DNA of 64,000 nt from Candidatus Rikenella faecigallinarum. GTDB taxonomy: Bacteria; Bacteroidota; Bacteroidia; Bacteroidales; Rikenellaceae. Location of the stretch: the NCBI GenBank assembly GCA_019113395.1, contig DXHL01000021.1, positions 1 through 64,000 of the forward strand, written 5' to 3'. Of the stretch, positions 38,354-47,415 are shown one piece after another (the first letter of the stretch is position 1; every line of letters starts with the position of its first letter). Position numbers and translations under genes: made by a program. The notes under the pieces are model-generated. The model was not told the DNA's origin and ran no database searches. It worked only from the letters and a program-made list of their open reading frames with translations.

Positions 38354-39241
38354 ATGAAAGGTATCGTTCTGGCCGGGGGTTCGGGCACACGCCTCTACCC
38401 CATCACCAAAGGGGTCAGCAAACAGTTGCTGCCCATCTACGACAAACCGATGATATACTACCCGATTTCGGTGCTGATGCTGGCCGGAATCCGCGACATA
38501 CTCATCATCTCGACCCCGCACGACCTGCCGGGCTTCCGCCGCCTGCTGGGCGACGGCAGCGACTTCGGCGTCCGCTTCGAATACGCCGAACAACCCTCAC
38601 CCGACGGACTGGCACAAGCCTTTATCATCGGCGAAAAGTTCATCGGCTCGGATGCCGCCTGTCTGGTGCTGGGCGACAACATCTTCTTCGGGCAGAGTTT
38701 TTCGGCCATGCTGCGCGAGGCCGTAGCAGCAGCCGAAGACCCGACCAACCCCAAAGCCACCGTCTTCGGCTACTGGGTCAGCGACCCCGAACGCTACGGC
38801 GTCGTATCGTTCGACAAGGACGGTAATGCCGAAACGCTCGAGGAAAAACCCGCCCATCCCAAGTCCAACTATGCCGTGGTGGGACTCTACTTCTACCCGA
38901 ATCGTGTGGTGGAGGTGGCCAAAAACATCAAGCCCTCGGCACGCGGCGAATTGGAAATCACCACGGTCAATGAACAGTTCCTGCACGACAACCAGCTGAA
39001 GGTGCAACTTCTCGGGCGAGGCTTTGCCTGGCTCGATACCGGTACGCATGATTCGCTCTCCGAAGCCTCGACCTTCATCGAAGTCATCGAAAAACGACAG
39101 GGGCTGAAGGTGGCCTGTCTGGAGGGCATCGCCTACAGCAAAGGGTGGATAACGGCCGACAAACTGCGCGAAGTGGCGCAGCCCATGGCCAAAAACCAAT
39201 ACGGACAATACCTGCTCTCACGCATCAAAGAGGAGAAATAG
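38354..39241 (+). CDS. rfbA: glucose-1-phosphate thymidylyltransferase
   Basis: The 295-residue enzyme makes dTDP-glucose, the first step to dTDP-rhamnose and related sugars. The nucleotide-binding start is [20 protein letters not shown] with [20 protein letters not shown], and the sugar site includes LGDNIFFGQ and [19 protein letters not shown]. Length matches RmlA/RffH. A cupin gene follows 16 nt later; the rest of the rhamnose genes are not adjacent (rfbC is at 60128-60706). Confidence 0.96.
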   Translation: MKGIVLAGGSGTRLYPITKGVSKQLLPIYDKPMIYYPISVLMLAGIRDILIISTPHDLPGFRRLLGDGSDFGVRFEYAEQPSPDGLAQAFIIGEKFIGSDAACLVLGDNIFFGQSFSAMLREAVAAAEDPTNPKATVFGYWVSDPERYGVVSFDKDGNAETLEEKPAHPKSNYAVVGLYFYPNRVVEVAKNIKPSARGELEITTVNEQFLHDNQLKVQLLGRGFAWLDTGTHDSLSEASTFIEVIEKRQGLKVACLEGIAYSKGWITADKLREVAQPMAKNQYGQYLLSRIKEEK

Positions 39242-39257
39242 GCATCGACAGCACACT

Positions 39258-39689
39258 ATGAGTGATATTCGTATCGTACAGGGGGGCATCTTCCGCGACC
39301 ATCGCGGTGAGTTGATGCACGTCAATGACTTCCATCTCGAGGGGGCACACCGATACTACATTATCAAACACGATTCGACGGAGGTTATCCGCGGCTGGCA
39401 CGGACACCAACACGAAGGAAAATGGTTCCAGTGCCTGCAGGGCGGTTTTCGATTGGCATTCGTGCGGCCGGACAACTGGGAGAACCCCTCACCCGACCTT
39501 CAGCCCGAAATATTCACCCTGACGGCGGCACGCAGCGAACTGCTCTGCCTGCCGCCGGGCTACGCCAACTGCATCCGTGCCACCGAACCCGACAGCATCC
39601 TGCTGGTCTTCTCAGGCAAAGTGCTCGAAGAGGCCGTCCACGACAGTTGGCGCTGGGAGCCCTCGATGTGGGGCGGCGACCGGCTCTAA
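39258..39689 (+). CDS. sugar-nucleotide cupin, WxcM/FdtA-like
   Basis: The 143-residue protein has one cupin fold: IFRDHRGELMHVNDFHLEGA, then the His-rich strand VIRGWHGHQHEGKWFQCLQG, then LLCLPPGYANCIRATEPDSI. The family includes 3,4-ketoisomerases of dTDP-4-keto-6-deoxyglucose (FdtA, QdtA) and RmlC-like epimerases. Being directly after rfbA suggests action on a dTDP-sugar, but the true reaction cannot be read. Trp/Gly-rich end DSWRWEPSMWGGDRL is notable. Confidence 0.75.
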   Translation: MSDIRIVQGGIFRDHRGELMHVNDFHLEGAHRYYIIKHDSTEVIRGWHGHQHEGKWFQCLQGGFRLAFVRPDNWENPSPDLQPEIFTLTAARSELLCLPPGYANCIRATEPDSILLVFSGKVLEEAVHDSWRWEPSMWGGDRL

Positions 39690-39796
39690 CCTTCTTGACG
39701 TACGACCTGCCACGTACTATTTTCCCGCTGCAGAACGTTATATAACCCTCAGCCGAGCCCGACGGCCGGCATCACCTATCCCCTCTTTCAACAGCC

Positions 39797-40141
39797 ATGA
39801 GCAACAACGACTGGAAATCGCGTCTGGGAATGGTCTACTCCACCAATCCCGACTATTCATACACGACCGAGAACACGTCGGAGCCTGTTACGACCCTTGC
39901 TCCGTCGCGCCAGCGGTTGCGCGTGGCTCTCGACCGTCGGAACCGCGGCGGAAAACAGGTAACCATCGTCGCCGACTTCGTCGGCTCCGACGACGACCTC
40001 AAAGAACTCGGCAAAATGCTCCGCCAAAAATGCGGTGTCGGAGGAACCGCCAAAGAGGGCGAAATCATTATCCAGGGCGACTTCCGCGACAAAATCGTAC
40101 AAATACTCACCCAGGCCGGCTATCAGGCTCGCAAAATCTGA
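39797..40141 (+). CDS. SUI1/eIF1-like translation factor (YciH family)
   Basis: The 114-residue protein has a variable first 35 residues and a SUI1 domain: RLRVALDRRNRGGKQVTIVA, then LKELGKMLRQKCGVGGTAKE and GEIIIQGDFRDKIVQIL. Bacterial YciH proteins resemble eukaryotic eIF1; a role in start-site choice has been suggested but is not settled. The neighbouring outer membrane protein gene starts 22 nt later. Confidence 0.88.
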   Translation: MSNNDWKSRLGMVYSTNPDYSYTTENTSEPVTTLAPSRQRLRVALDRRNRGGKQVTIVADFVGSDDDLKELGKMLRQKCGVGGTAKEGEIIIQGDFRDKIVQILTQAGYQARKI

Positions 40142-40163
40142 CCCCCTCTGCCCTGTGCCGACC

Positions 40164-43088
40164 ATGTGCTGTTCCGTCTCCCGTTTCGTTCTACGCCGTA
40201 TCGTTCTGCTGCTGTTGGTTGCGGCAGCAGGAGCACCTTTTGCACGCGCACAGTTCTACTATAACGGGCGAGGTCCCATGGACCTGCGGTGGAAACAAAT
40301 CAAAAGCCCTGCCTATAAGCTGGTCTACCCGGACTACTACGAGCCGACGGCGGTAGCCATGGCCGGTTTTCTGGACAGCATCGCTCCGCACATCACCCGA
40401 GGCTTTACCCGCACACCGCAACGACTCCCCATTCTTCTCCACACCGAAAACCTCTACTCCAACGGCGAAGTGGTCTGGGCCCCGAAACGCATGGAACTGA
40501 TGACCACCGCTCCGGCCGGTGACATCTATGCCGATCCGTGGCTCAAACAGCTCACCGTCCACGAAAGCCGCCATGTGGTACAACTCTCGTCGCTGCGCAG
40601 CGGCCTTACCCGTGTCGCCTCGTGGATCTTCGGCGAAGCAGGCACCTGCGTCGGCATGCTGGTCGTACCCAAATGGTTCCTCGAAGGGGATGCCACCCTG
40701 GCCGAAACACAGTTCTCGGAGTTCGGCCGTGCCCTGCAACCCTCCTTCACCGTCGGAATGCGGGCGCTGCTCGCCGAGGACAGTGCCAACGTCCGCATCA
40801 AAAGCGACCGCTGGAGCGCCGGCTCCTACCGCACGTATATTCCCGGCGTTTACGAATACGGCTATCAGATGGTGGCCGCCGGAGAACGGTACTACGGCCC
40901 GGAGCTGTGGGGGTCAGCCGTGGAGTACGCCGGCAAGTGGCCGATTTTTATCGTGCCGATGCGCATATACCTCAAACGCCACTACAACGCCCATCTGAGC
41001 GACATCAGCCGTTCGATGCTCACCGAGCTCTACGAACACTGGAAACCCTATTCGGCGGTGCCGAACAGCTATCCGACCCTCACCTGCCCGACGCGCAACG
41101 GCAAGGCCTATACGACCTACTCGGACCCGCTCCATACGCCGCTGGGCGTGGTGGCCACCAAGACGGACTACGACACGCCGCCCCGTTTTGTAGTGGTCGA
41201 TACCACCGCCGCCAAACGGGACCGCACCCTGCGCTGGATAGCTCCCCCGTCGAGCCGCCCCGTGCTGACCGACGGCAAGTTGTGGTGGACCGAATTCAAG
41301 CCCCATCCCGTCTGGGAATACAAAACCTATTCGGTTATTCGGAGCCTTGACCTGACCAGCGGCAAACGCAAAGCCTACGGACGGTGGCAGGCCAACTACT
41401 TCGCCACGCCGATACAAACAGACAGCACGCTGTGGATAGCCACCGTCTCACCCGACAGCCTCGGGGGCAGCGACCTGGTGCTGCACCGCGCCGAGCCGTT
41501 TCAGGAGACCGACCGCCTGCGTTTCGACGCCCTCACTACGCTCCACGGCATGGCGTGGGACAGTACGACCCGCTCGCTGGCCTTTATCCGCCTCGGGAAA
41601 CAAGGGATGCAACTCTGCCGCTGCTCGGTGACCTCCGACGGGACCCTGACCCCGGTCGAAGAGCTCACAGCACCCTCGATGACCACCCTCAGCGGACTCT
41701 CGGCCGATGGAGCCGGGCACCTCTACTTCAGCTCCATCCAATCCGGAAAAGATGAAATACACCGTCTCGACCTCACCGACTCCTCCCGCACGGAAGAGCG
41801 CATGACTACCTCCCGTTTCGGGGCTTATACCCCGTCGGCCGATACGGCAAACATCCTCTTCACCACCTACACCGCCCACGGACCGATGGTCGCCTCCTCG
41901 TCGGTGGACTCCGTACAGGATACCGTTCGCTGGAGCCGTCTCCCGCGCAACCTGCTCAACCTGTCCACCCCCTCCTGGAACGTTCCGACCATGACCACCA
42001 TCCCCATGGATGACTCCACCACCACCCACCCGACCCAACGATACCACAAAGGGTTGCGCTGGTTCAACGTGCACAGCTGGGCCCCCATTACGGCCGACAT
42101 CGAAGACCTGCTCAATTTCGACGAACGGATGCTTAACATCGGTTTCGGAGCCAGCCTATTCTTCCAAAGCGTCATGGGCGACAGCTACGGGTCGGCCACT
42201 TACGGACGCCTCCACGGCGACAACTGGCTCCAGGCCTCCTGGACCTATGCCGGCCTTCCCGTCCAACTGACCGCAGCCGTGGAATACGGCGGAGGAAAAC
42301 AGGGCGTCTATATCCCGGTGGACGCAGCCGCCAACGGGGTACAAGCCCCGACCAACCGCAAAAATTACCTCCATGCCCAAGCCACACTGGCCGTTCCACT
42401 GTCGTTCTCGGGCGGCAGCCACTACCGGCTGCTGCAACCCTCCTTCTCGGTCGTGCACTACAACTCCCTGCTCTACGACCCCGCACGGGAACACTTCACC
42501 AAAGGATACCAAAAATACCAGGCCTCGCTGTGGTGGAGCGATAACCGCCGTGCCTCGACCCGCTGTCTGACGCCCCGGCTGGGCTATGCCCTGCGGGCCG
42601 ATGTCATCGGGGCCTTCAACCGTCGTTTCGGCATGATTTACAGCCTCTACGCACGCGCCTACCTGCCGGGTTTTATGCGCAACCACAGCATGACCCTCAA
42701 GGCCGGAGGAATGTACCAAACCGAATCCGAACTCGGCTTTACCCAGAAACCGCTCTTCCCGCGCGGCGCATTCAACAGCGCCGCGGCCAAATACTATGCC
42801 GCCGGAGCCTTCGACTACACCTTCCCGGTCTGCTACCCCGACGGCGGCATCAACGGCCTCTTCTACCTCAAACGCATCTGGATGAACCTCTTTGGCGACT
42901 ACAGCCGCGGGGCTTACTTTGCCCCGGGCGGAACGACCCAGAGACGTGATATCTGGTCCTACGGCGGGGACATCGGGTTCGAAGTGAATGCCGCCGGCGG
43001 CACCACCCCCATTACCTTCACTCTCACGCTGGCCTCGCCCTCCAACACCTCGTTCTACTACGGCGTGGGCTTCTCGCTGAGTTTTTAA
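40164..43088 (+). CDS. secreted protein with HExxH metallopeptidase-like domain, propeller-like middle and barrel-like C-terminus
   Basis: The ATG at 40164 gives 974 residues; the frame is open 43 codons upstream but overlaps the yciH-like gene. Residues 1-29 are a Sec signal (LLLLVAAAGAPFARAQ). Residues 30-200 resemble gluzincin peptidases: HESRH at 133-137 is an HExxH motif, and the later PKWFLEGDATLAET places a Glu at 174 where these families often have the third zinc ligand. Residues about 310-600 have repeating strand-rich segments and TolB/WD40-like text (LTTLHGMAWDSTTRSLAFIR, GLSADGAGHLYFSSI). Residues about 680-974 have alternating aromatic strands ending in FYYGVGFSLSF, typical of an outer membrane barrel. 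Function is unknown; some homologues are named as TolB-like. Stop codon overlaps that of the convergent hxlR gene. Confidence 0.75.
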   Translation: MCCSVSRFVLRRIVLLLLVAAAGAPFARAQFYYNGRGPMDLRWKQIKSPAYKLVYPDYYEPTAVAMAGFLDSIAPHITRGFTRTPQRLPILLHTENLYSNGEVVWAPKRMELMTTAPAGDIYADPWLKQLTVHESRHVVQLSSLRSGLTRVASWIFGEAGTCVGMLVVPKWFLEGDATLAETQFSEFGRALQPSFTVGMRALLAEDSANVRIKSDRWSAGSYRTYIPGVYEYGYQMVAAGERYYGPELWGSAVEYAGKWPIFIVPMRIYLKRHYNAHLSDISRSMLTELYEHWKPYSAVPNSYPTLTCPTRNGKAYTTYSDPLHTPLGVVATKTDYDTPPRFVVVDTTAAKRDRTLRWIAPPSSRPVLTDGKLWWTEFKPHPVWEYKTYSVIRSLDLTSGKRKAYGRWQANYFATPIQTDSTLWIATVSPDSLGGSDLVLHRAEPFQETDRLRFDALTTLHGMAWDSTTRSLAFIRLGKQGMQLCRCSVTSDGTLTPVEELTAPSMTTLSGLSADGAGHLYFSSIQSGKDEIHRLDLTDSSRTEERMTTSRFGAYTPSADTANILFTTYTAHGPMVASSSVDSVQDTVRWSRLPRNLLNLSTPSWNVPTMTTIPMDDSTTTHPTQRYHKGLRWFNVHSWAPITADIEDLLNFDERMLNIGFGASLFFQSVMGDSYGSATYGRLHGDNWLQASWTYAGLPVQLTAAVEYGGGKQGVYIPVDAAANGVQAPTNRKNYLHAQATLAVPLSFSGGSHYRLLQPSFSVVHYNSLLYDPAREHFTKGYQKYQASLWWSDNRRASTRCLTPRLGYALRADVIGAFNRRFGMIYSLYARAYLPGFMRNHSMTLKAGGMYQTESELGFTQKPLFPRGAFNSAAAKYYAAGAFDYTFPVCYPDGGINGLFYLKRIWMNLFGDYSRGAYFAPGGTTQRRDIWSYGGDIGFEVNAAGGTTPITFTLTLASPSNTSFYYGVGFSLSF

Positions 43089-43453
43089 TCCGCCATTCCC
43101 CGCCTGGCCGTCACCTCTGAAAAATGCTGCTGTGCCCACCCTATCAGCGCATTGATGTGCGGCATCAGGCTATCCCCCAAGCCCGTCAGCTCATATTCCA
43201 CCCGCGGGGGAATCTCCGCATGCGCCACTCGCAACACCAACCCATCCGCAACCAACGTGCGCAAGGTCACCGACAACATCCGCTGCGAAATGTCGCCAAT
43301 GGCTCTCTGCAACTCGTTGAAACGCATCTTCCCGTTGGCCTGCAGCGTCACCAAAACCAGCATCGGCCACTTCTCACTCAAACGACTCAACACATTCCGT
43401 ATCGGGCAACTGCCCGATGCCTGAAAATTCCGTACATTTTTTTCGACTGCCAT
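43085..43453 (-). CDS. HxlR family transcriptional regulator
   Basis: The ATG at 43453 gives 122 residues; the frame continues to a TTG at 43468, which is less likely. The winged-helix signature is CPIRNVLSRLSEKWPMLVLV, then GKMRFNELQRAIGDISQRML and RVEYELTGLGDSLMP. The Cys before the first helix (SCPI) is the position where redox-sensing HxlR/YodB proteins carry their reactive Cys. It is divergent from the DJ-1 family gene, which is the obvious candidate target. Its stop codon shares bases with that of the upstream convergent gene. Confidence 0.92.
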   Translation of the reverse strand: MAVEKNVRNFQASGSCPIRNVLSRLSEKWPMLVLVTLQANGKMRFNELQRAIGDISQRMLSVTLRTLVADGLVLRVAHAEIPPRVEYELTGLGDSLMPHINALIGWAQQHFSEVTARRGMAD

Positions 43454-43469
43454 CTTCCTGAACTTCAAC

Positions 43470-43564
43470 GTTAGTTACCTCGGTGTTAGTAGGTTATGCC
43501 GCTGTGCGTTCTTGTTTTTTGCCGTTCGACACCCTACCTTTGCTTTACAAAAGTAAGCCGCTTA
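43470..43564. promoter_or_regulatory. divergent control region of hxlR and DJ-1 genes
   Basis: The plus strand has a -7 box TACCTTTG (43535-43542) with TTG around 43512-43514 as a weak -33. Three related steps occur: GTTAGTTACC (43470-43479), GTTAGTAGG (43485-43493) and TTAGTAACC near 43567, plus a short palindrome GTAAGCCGCTTAC (43552-43564). These are plausible HxlR operators, by analogy only. Confidence 0.45.
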
Positions 43565-43608
43565 CCTTTAGTAACCAAAGTTTTCTCACCCTTTAACTGA
43601 ATAACGCT

Positions 43609-44139
43609 ATGGCAAAACGTGTCGCTGTACTGGCTGTCAATCCCGTCAATGGACTGGGACTCTTCCAATATCTGGAGGCTTTCTACGAAAACCATATCCC
43701 CTATACGGTCTACGCCGTGGCCCAAACCCCGCATATCCGGACCAATTCCGGCATGGAACTAACCGTTCAGGGGACCATCGCCGACCTGAAAGGCCATGAG
43801 TCGGAATACGACGCTCTGGTCTTCTCGTGCGGAGATGCCGTTCCGGTCTTCCAACAACACGCCTCGGAACCCTGGAATGTCGATATGATGGAGGTCATCC
43901 GCCGCTTCGGAGAGGCCGGGAAAGTGATGATTGGGCACTGTGCCGCCGCGCTGATGTTCGACATGGCCGGCATCACCCACGGCAAACGGCTCGCCCTTCA
44001 CCCCATGGTACAAGGAGCCGTTCAATACGGTACGGCTACCAACGAACCCTCTGTCGTGAACGGAGGTTTTCTAACCGCACAGACCGAAAACACCCTCTGG
44101 ACGCTGATGCCGCAGGTGATTGAGACCCTCAAGGCCTGA
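43609..44139 (+). CDS. DJ-1/PfpI family protein
   Basis: The 176-residue protein has the class I glutamine amidotransferase-like fold: RVAVLAVNPVNGLGLFQYLE, DALVFSCGD, and the nucleophile elbow with Cys111 in MIGHCAAALMFDMAG. The family includes chaperones, glyoxalases and stress proteins; which applies is unknown. The divergent HxlR regulator with an N-terminal Cys suggests induction by electrophiles such as aldehydes or quinones (inference). A 36-nt palindrome follows. Confidence 0.87.
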   Translation: MAKRVAVLAVNPVNGLGLFQYLEAFYENHIPYTVYAVAQTPHIRTNSGMELTVQGTIADLKGHESEYDALVFSCGDAVPVFQQHASEPWNVDMMEVIRRFGEAGKVMIGHCAAALMFDMAGITHGKRLALHPMVQGAVQYGTATNEPSVVNGGFLTAQTENTLWTLMPQVIETLKA

Positions 44140-44167
44140 GACTACACAGCGCATCCCCTTTTATCCC

Positions 44168-44203
44168 GCGCAGCGCATCTTTCAGCTGAAAGATGCGCTG
44201 CGC
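44168..44203. terminator. 36-nt perfect palindrome after DJ-1 gene
   Basis: GCGCAGCGCATCTTTCAG at 44168-44185 is followed directly by its reverse complement to 44203. As RNA it would fold into a very stable hairpin 28 nt past the stop codon, but no T-tract follows. A shorter copy of CAGCGCATC precedes it at 44146-44154. It may be a terminator or a DNA-binding site. Confidence 0.55.
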
Positions 44204-44277
44204 TCGTCATTTCACCTCCCATCCCCCAACATCACCCCCAAAAACGCAAAAAATGGGGTTGTCTCAAGAAAAAAACG

Positions 44278-44285
44278 TATATTTG
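44278..44285 (+). promoter_or_regulatory. -7 box for secDF
   Basis: TATATTTG fits the -7 consensus, 52 nt before the ATG, and the leader between is A-rich with no Shine-Dalgarno, as is usual in Bacteroidetes. A TTG at 44259-44261 is a poor -33. Confidence 0.55.
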
Positions 44286-44337
44286 CAACTTCAGTAACAC
44301 AGACAAAAACAAAACAAAATAAAAATTTTTACTACCC

Positions 44338-47316
44338 ATGCAGAATAAAGGCGCACTCAAGTTTCTGGCCATTATGCTGGCCATCGCCTGCGCATTTCAG
44401 CTCTCGTTTTCGTTCGTGACGCACAGCGTCCGTAGCGATGCCGCCAAAATCGCCGCCGGAAACTCCGCCGTCGAACAGGCCTACCTCGACTCCATGAAGT
44501 CGCAAGTCGTCTACAACCTCGGACTGGTCAAATACACCTATGCCGAATGCCAGGAAAAAGAGATTAACCTGGGTCTCGACTTGCAGGGGGGGATGAACAT
44601 CACCCTCGAAATCGCTGTGGAAGATGTCCTCACCGCACTCTCCAACAACAGCACAGACCCCGCGTTCGTACAAGCCATGGCCGATGCGAAAAAAGCCATG
44701 CGCAACAGCACGGATGACTTCATCACCCTCTTTGCCAACGCTTACCGCAACGTGGCTCCCGAAGGACGTCTGGCCGCCATCTTCGGCACCTACGAACTCC
44801 GCAACAAAATCACGCCCGAATCGACCAACGAACAGGTGATTCGCGTGCTGCGCGAATCGTGCGATGCCGCTATCGCCAACTCGTACAACGTCCTCTCGAC
44901 CCGTATCGACCGCTTCGGGGTGGTACAACCCAACATCCAACGGGTAGGGAATACGGGACGTATCCTCGTCGAACTGCCCGGTATCAAGGACCCCGAACGC
45001 GTGCGCAAACTCCTCCAGGGAACGGCAAGCCTCGAATTCTGGACCACTTACACCGCCAAGGAACTGCTGCCGATGATGATGCAGGCCAACCAGGAGGTGG
45101 CCAAACTGATGGCAGCCGCTACCGATACGACGGCAAACACCGCATCGGAACAAACCACCGCTGCGCCTGCCGCTAACGACACGACCGACCTGCTCGCCAA
45201 CCTCGGAACGGCACAGGGCGAAAATGTACCCGACGGCATGGAGACCGCTCAGGCAACCTCACTCTTCAGCATCTTCCAACCGATGGAAGACGGCGGCGTT
45301 ATCGGGATGGCACAGTCGTACGACACGGCTCAGGTCAATACCTACCTCAATATGCCGCAGGTGCGGTCGCTCTTCCCGCGCGACGTACGCTTCATGTGGA
45401 GCATCAAAGGCATCAAAGGCAATCCGACCGTCTTCGAACTCTACGCCATCAAAGGCAGCAGCGACGGTCGTCCCGCTCTGGACGGTAGCGTGATTACCGA
45501 TGCCGTCGGCCAATACGGCCAAACCGGTTCCGCAGCCGAAGTCTCCATGAGCATGAATGCCACCGGTGCCAAGGTCTGGGCTCGTCTGACCGCCGATAAT
45601 GTGGGTCGTTATATTGCCGTGGTATTGGACGGCTACGTCTACTCCTGCCCCATCGTCAACGGCGAAATCACCGGCGGCCACTCCCAAATCACCGGCGACT
45701 TCACCATCGCCGAAGCCAAAGACCTTGCCAACATCCTCCAGTCGGGCCGCCTGCCTGCTCCTGCACAAATTATCCAGGAAGCCGTCGTAGGACCCTCGCT
45801 CGGCCAGGAATCCATCAACGCCGGGATGACCTCTTTCGTGCTGGCTTTCGTTCTGGTGCTGATTTACATGCTCTTCTTCTACCACACGGCCGGGTTCGTA
45901 GCCAACATCGCCCTGCTGGCCAACCTCTTCTTCCTCTTCGGGGTGCTCGTCTCGTTCGGTGCCGTGCTTACCCTCCCCGGGATTGCCGGTATCGTCCTCA
46001 CCATGGGGATGGCCGTCGATGCCAACGTGATTATCTATGAACGCGTCAAAGAGGAGATACACTCCGGAAAAGGCATCAGCCTCTCCATTGCCGACGGCTT
46101 CAAAAACGCATACTCCGCCATTATCGACGGGAATGCTACCACCCTTATTACCGGTATCGTTCTCTTTATCTTCGGGTCGGGACCGGTACAGGGCTTCGCG
46201 ACGACCCTCATTATCGGTATCATCACCTCGCTCTTCTGCTCCATCTTCATCACCCGTCTGATTTTCGTCGGGATGCTCGAAAAAGGACGCAACATCAAAT
46301 TCTGGAACCGCTGGACCGAACACTTTCTGGCCAACACCAAAATCGACTTTATCAAAATCCGTAAATTCAGCTACATCGCATCGGGTATCGTTATCCTGAT
46401 TATGATTGTCTCGCTGGCAACCAAAGGGCTGAGCTACGGTGTCGATTTCTCGGGCGGACGCGCCTATGTGGTTCGCTTCGACAAACAGGTGACCGCCAAT
46501 GAAGTACGTGCTGCCCTCGAAGAAGTCTTCACCGACGGACTCGAAGTGAAACAGTACGGCAACAAAGACCAGAAACAGATGCGTATCGTCACCCAGTACA
46601 AATACGCTGATGATGCCGATGGTGTGACCAACGAAATCAACGAAATGATGTACAAGGCGTTGGCTCCGCTCTACGAACAGAAAATCTCCATCGACGACTT
46701 TACCACCACCGTAAGCAATCCGTACGGGATTATCAGTGCCGAAAAGGTAGGGCCGAGCATTGCACACGACATCAAAGTCAATTCGTTCATTGCCGTTATC
46801 TTCTCGCTGCTGGCTATTGGGATTTACATCGCCATCCGATTCAAAAACTGGCAGTACGGGATGGGGGGTGTCGTATCGCTCTTCCACGATGCCATCCTCA
46901 CCATCGGTATCTTCTCGCTGCTCTACGGCCTGCTGCCCTTCAACCTGACGGTAGACCAGTCGTTTATCGCAGCCATCCTGACCATCATCGGGTACTCGAT
47001 TAACGACACCGTGGTTATCTTCGACCGTATCCGCGAAAATATGTACCTCTACCCGCGCCGCTCGCGCAAAGACAACATCAACCACGCCATCAACAGTACC
47101 TTGGCACGTACCATCAATACGGCAGGTTCGACCTGCGTGGTATTGATTGCCATCTTCATCTTCGGGGGTGAGGTGATTCGCGGGTTTGTCTTCGCACTGC
47201 TCTTCGGGGTGGTTATCGGTACCTACTCTTCCGTGTTTATTGCTACGCCGGTGGCATACGACATGAAGCGCCGCAAGGACAAAAAAGAGAACGCCAAGAA
47301 AACCCTGGCCGCATAG
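44338..47316 (+). CDS. secDF: fused protein translocase subunit SecDF
   Basis: The 992-residue protein joins SecD and SecF, as in many Bacteroidetes. It starts MQNKGALKFLAIMLAIACAF. The SecD motif is INLGLDLQGGMNITLEI and the first periplasmic domain follows. TM block 1 (SFVLAFVLVLIYMLFFYHTA and MGMAVDANVIIYERVKEE) precedes the SecF part at about residue 660. The SecF signature is GLSYGVDFSGGRAYVVRF and the TM block ends with SINDTVVIFDRIRENMYLYP. It uses the proton gradient to pull proteins through SecYEG. A low-complexity Thr/Ala insert (about 255-300) lies in the periplasmic part. Confidence 0.96.
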   Translation: MQNKGALKFLAIMLAIACAFQLSFSFVTHSVRSDAAKIAAGNSAVEQAYLDSMKSQVVYNLGLVKYTYAECQEKEINLGLDLQGGMNITLEIAVEDVLTALSNNSTDPAFVQAMADAKKAMRNSTDDFITLFANAYRNVAPEGRLAAIFGTYELRNKITPESTNEQVIRVLRESCDAAIANSYNVLSTRIDRFGVVQPNIQRVGNTGRILVELPGIKDPERVRKLLQGTASLEFWTTYTAKELLPMMMQANQEVAKLMAAATDTTANTASEQTTAAPAANDTTDLLANLGTAQGENVPDGMETAQATSLFSIFQPMEDGGVIGMAQSYDTAQVNTYLNMPQVRSLFPRDVRFMWSIKGIKGNPTVFELYAIKGSSDGRPALDGSVITDAVGQYGQTGSAAEVSMSMNATGAKVWARLTADNVGRYIAVVLDGYVYSCPIVNGEITGGHSQITGDFTIAEAKDLANILQSGRLPAPAQIIQEAVVGPSLGQESINAGMTSFVLAFVLVLIYMLFFYHTAGFVANIALLANLFFLFGVLVSFGAVLTLPGIAGIVLTMGMAVDANVIIYERVKEEIHSGKGISLSIADGFKNAYSAIIDGNATTLITGIVLFIFGSGPVQGFATTLIIGIITSLFCSIFITRLIFVGMLEKGRNIKFWNRWTEHFLANTKIDFIKIRKFSYIASGIVILIMIVSLATKGLSYGVDFSGGRAYVVRFDKQVTANEVRAALEEVFTDGLEVKQYGNKDQKQMRIVTQYKYADDADGVTNEINEMMYKALAPLYEQKISIDDFTTTVSNPYGIISAEKVGPSIAHDIKVNSFIAVIFSLLAIGIYIAIRFKNWQYGMGGVVSLFHDAILTIGIFSLLYGLLPFNLTVDQSFIAAILTIIGYSINDTVVIFDRIRENMYLYPRRSRKDNINHAINSTLARTINTAGSTCVVLIAIFIFGGEVIRGFVFALLFGVVIGTYSSVFIATPVAYDMKRRKDKKENAKKTLAA

Positions 47317-47350
47317 CTCGACCAGACCGACGCTCTCTTGCATCTATTCT

Positions 47351-47390
47351 ACGGGTTGCTGCTTATCGAAGCAGCAACCCGTATTTGTTT
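47351..47390 (+). terminator. intrinsic terminator after secDF
   Basis: A perfect 12-bp stem (47351-47362 with 47371-47382), loop TTATCGAA, is followed by ATTTGTTT. It lies 35 nt past the secDF stop and its end runs into the promoter of the next gene. Confidence 0.85.
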
Positions 47391-47400
47391 CCAAAAACGC

Positions 47401-47408
47401 TATCTTTG
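47401..47408 (+). promoter_or_regulatory. -7 box of the LolD-like gene
   Basis: TATCTTTG ends 7 nt before the ATG at 47416, so the mRNA would have almost no leader. A TTTG lies at 47384-47387 but only 13 bp upstream, so the -33 is unclear. Confidence 0.5.
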
Positions 47409-47415
47409 TCCTGCT

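Noticed and set aside
45259..47343. 694-codon open frame on the minus strand
   Set aside because: Antisense to secDF; composition typical of an antisense shadow.
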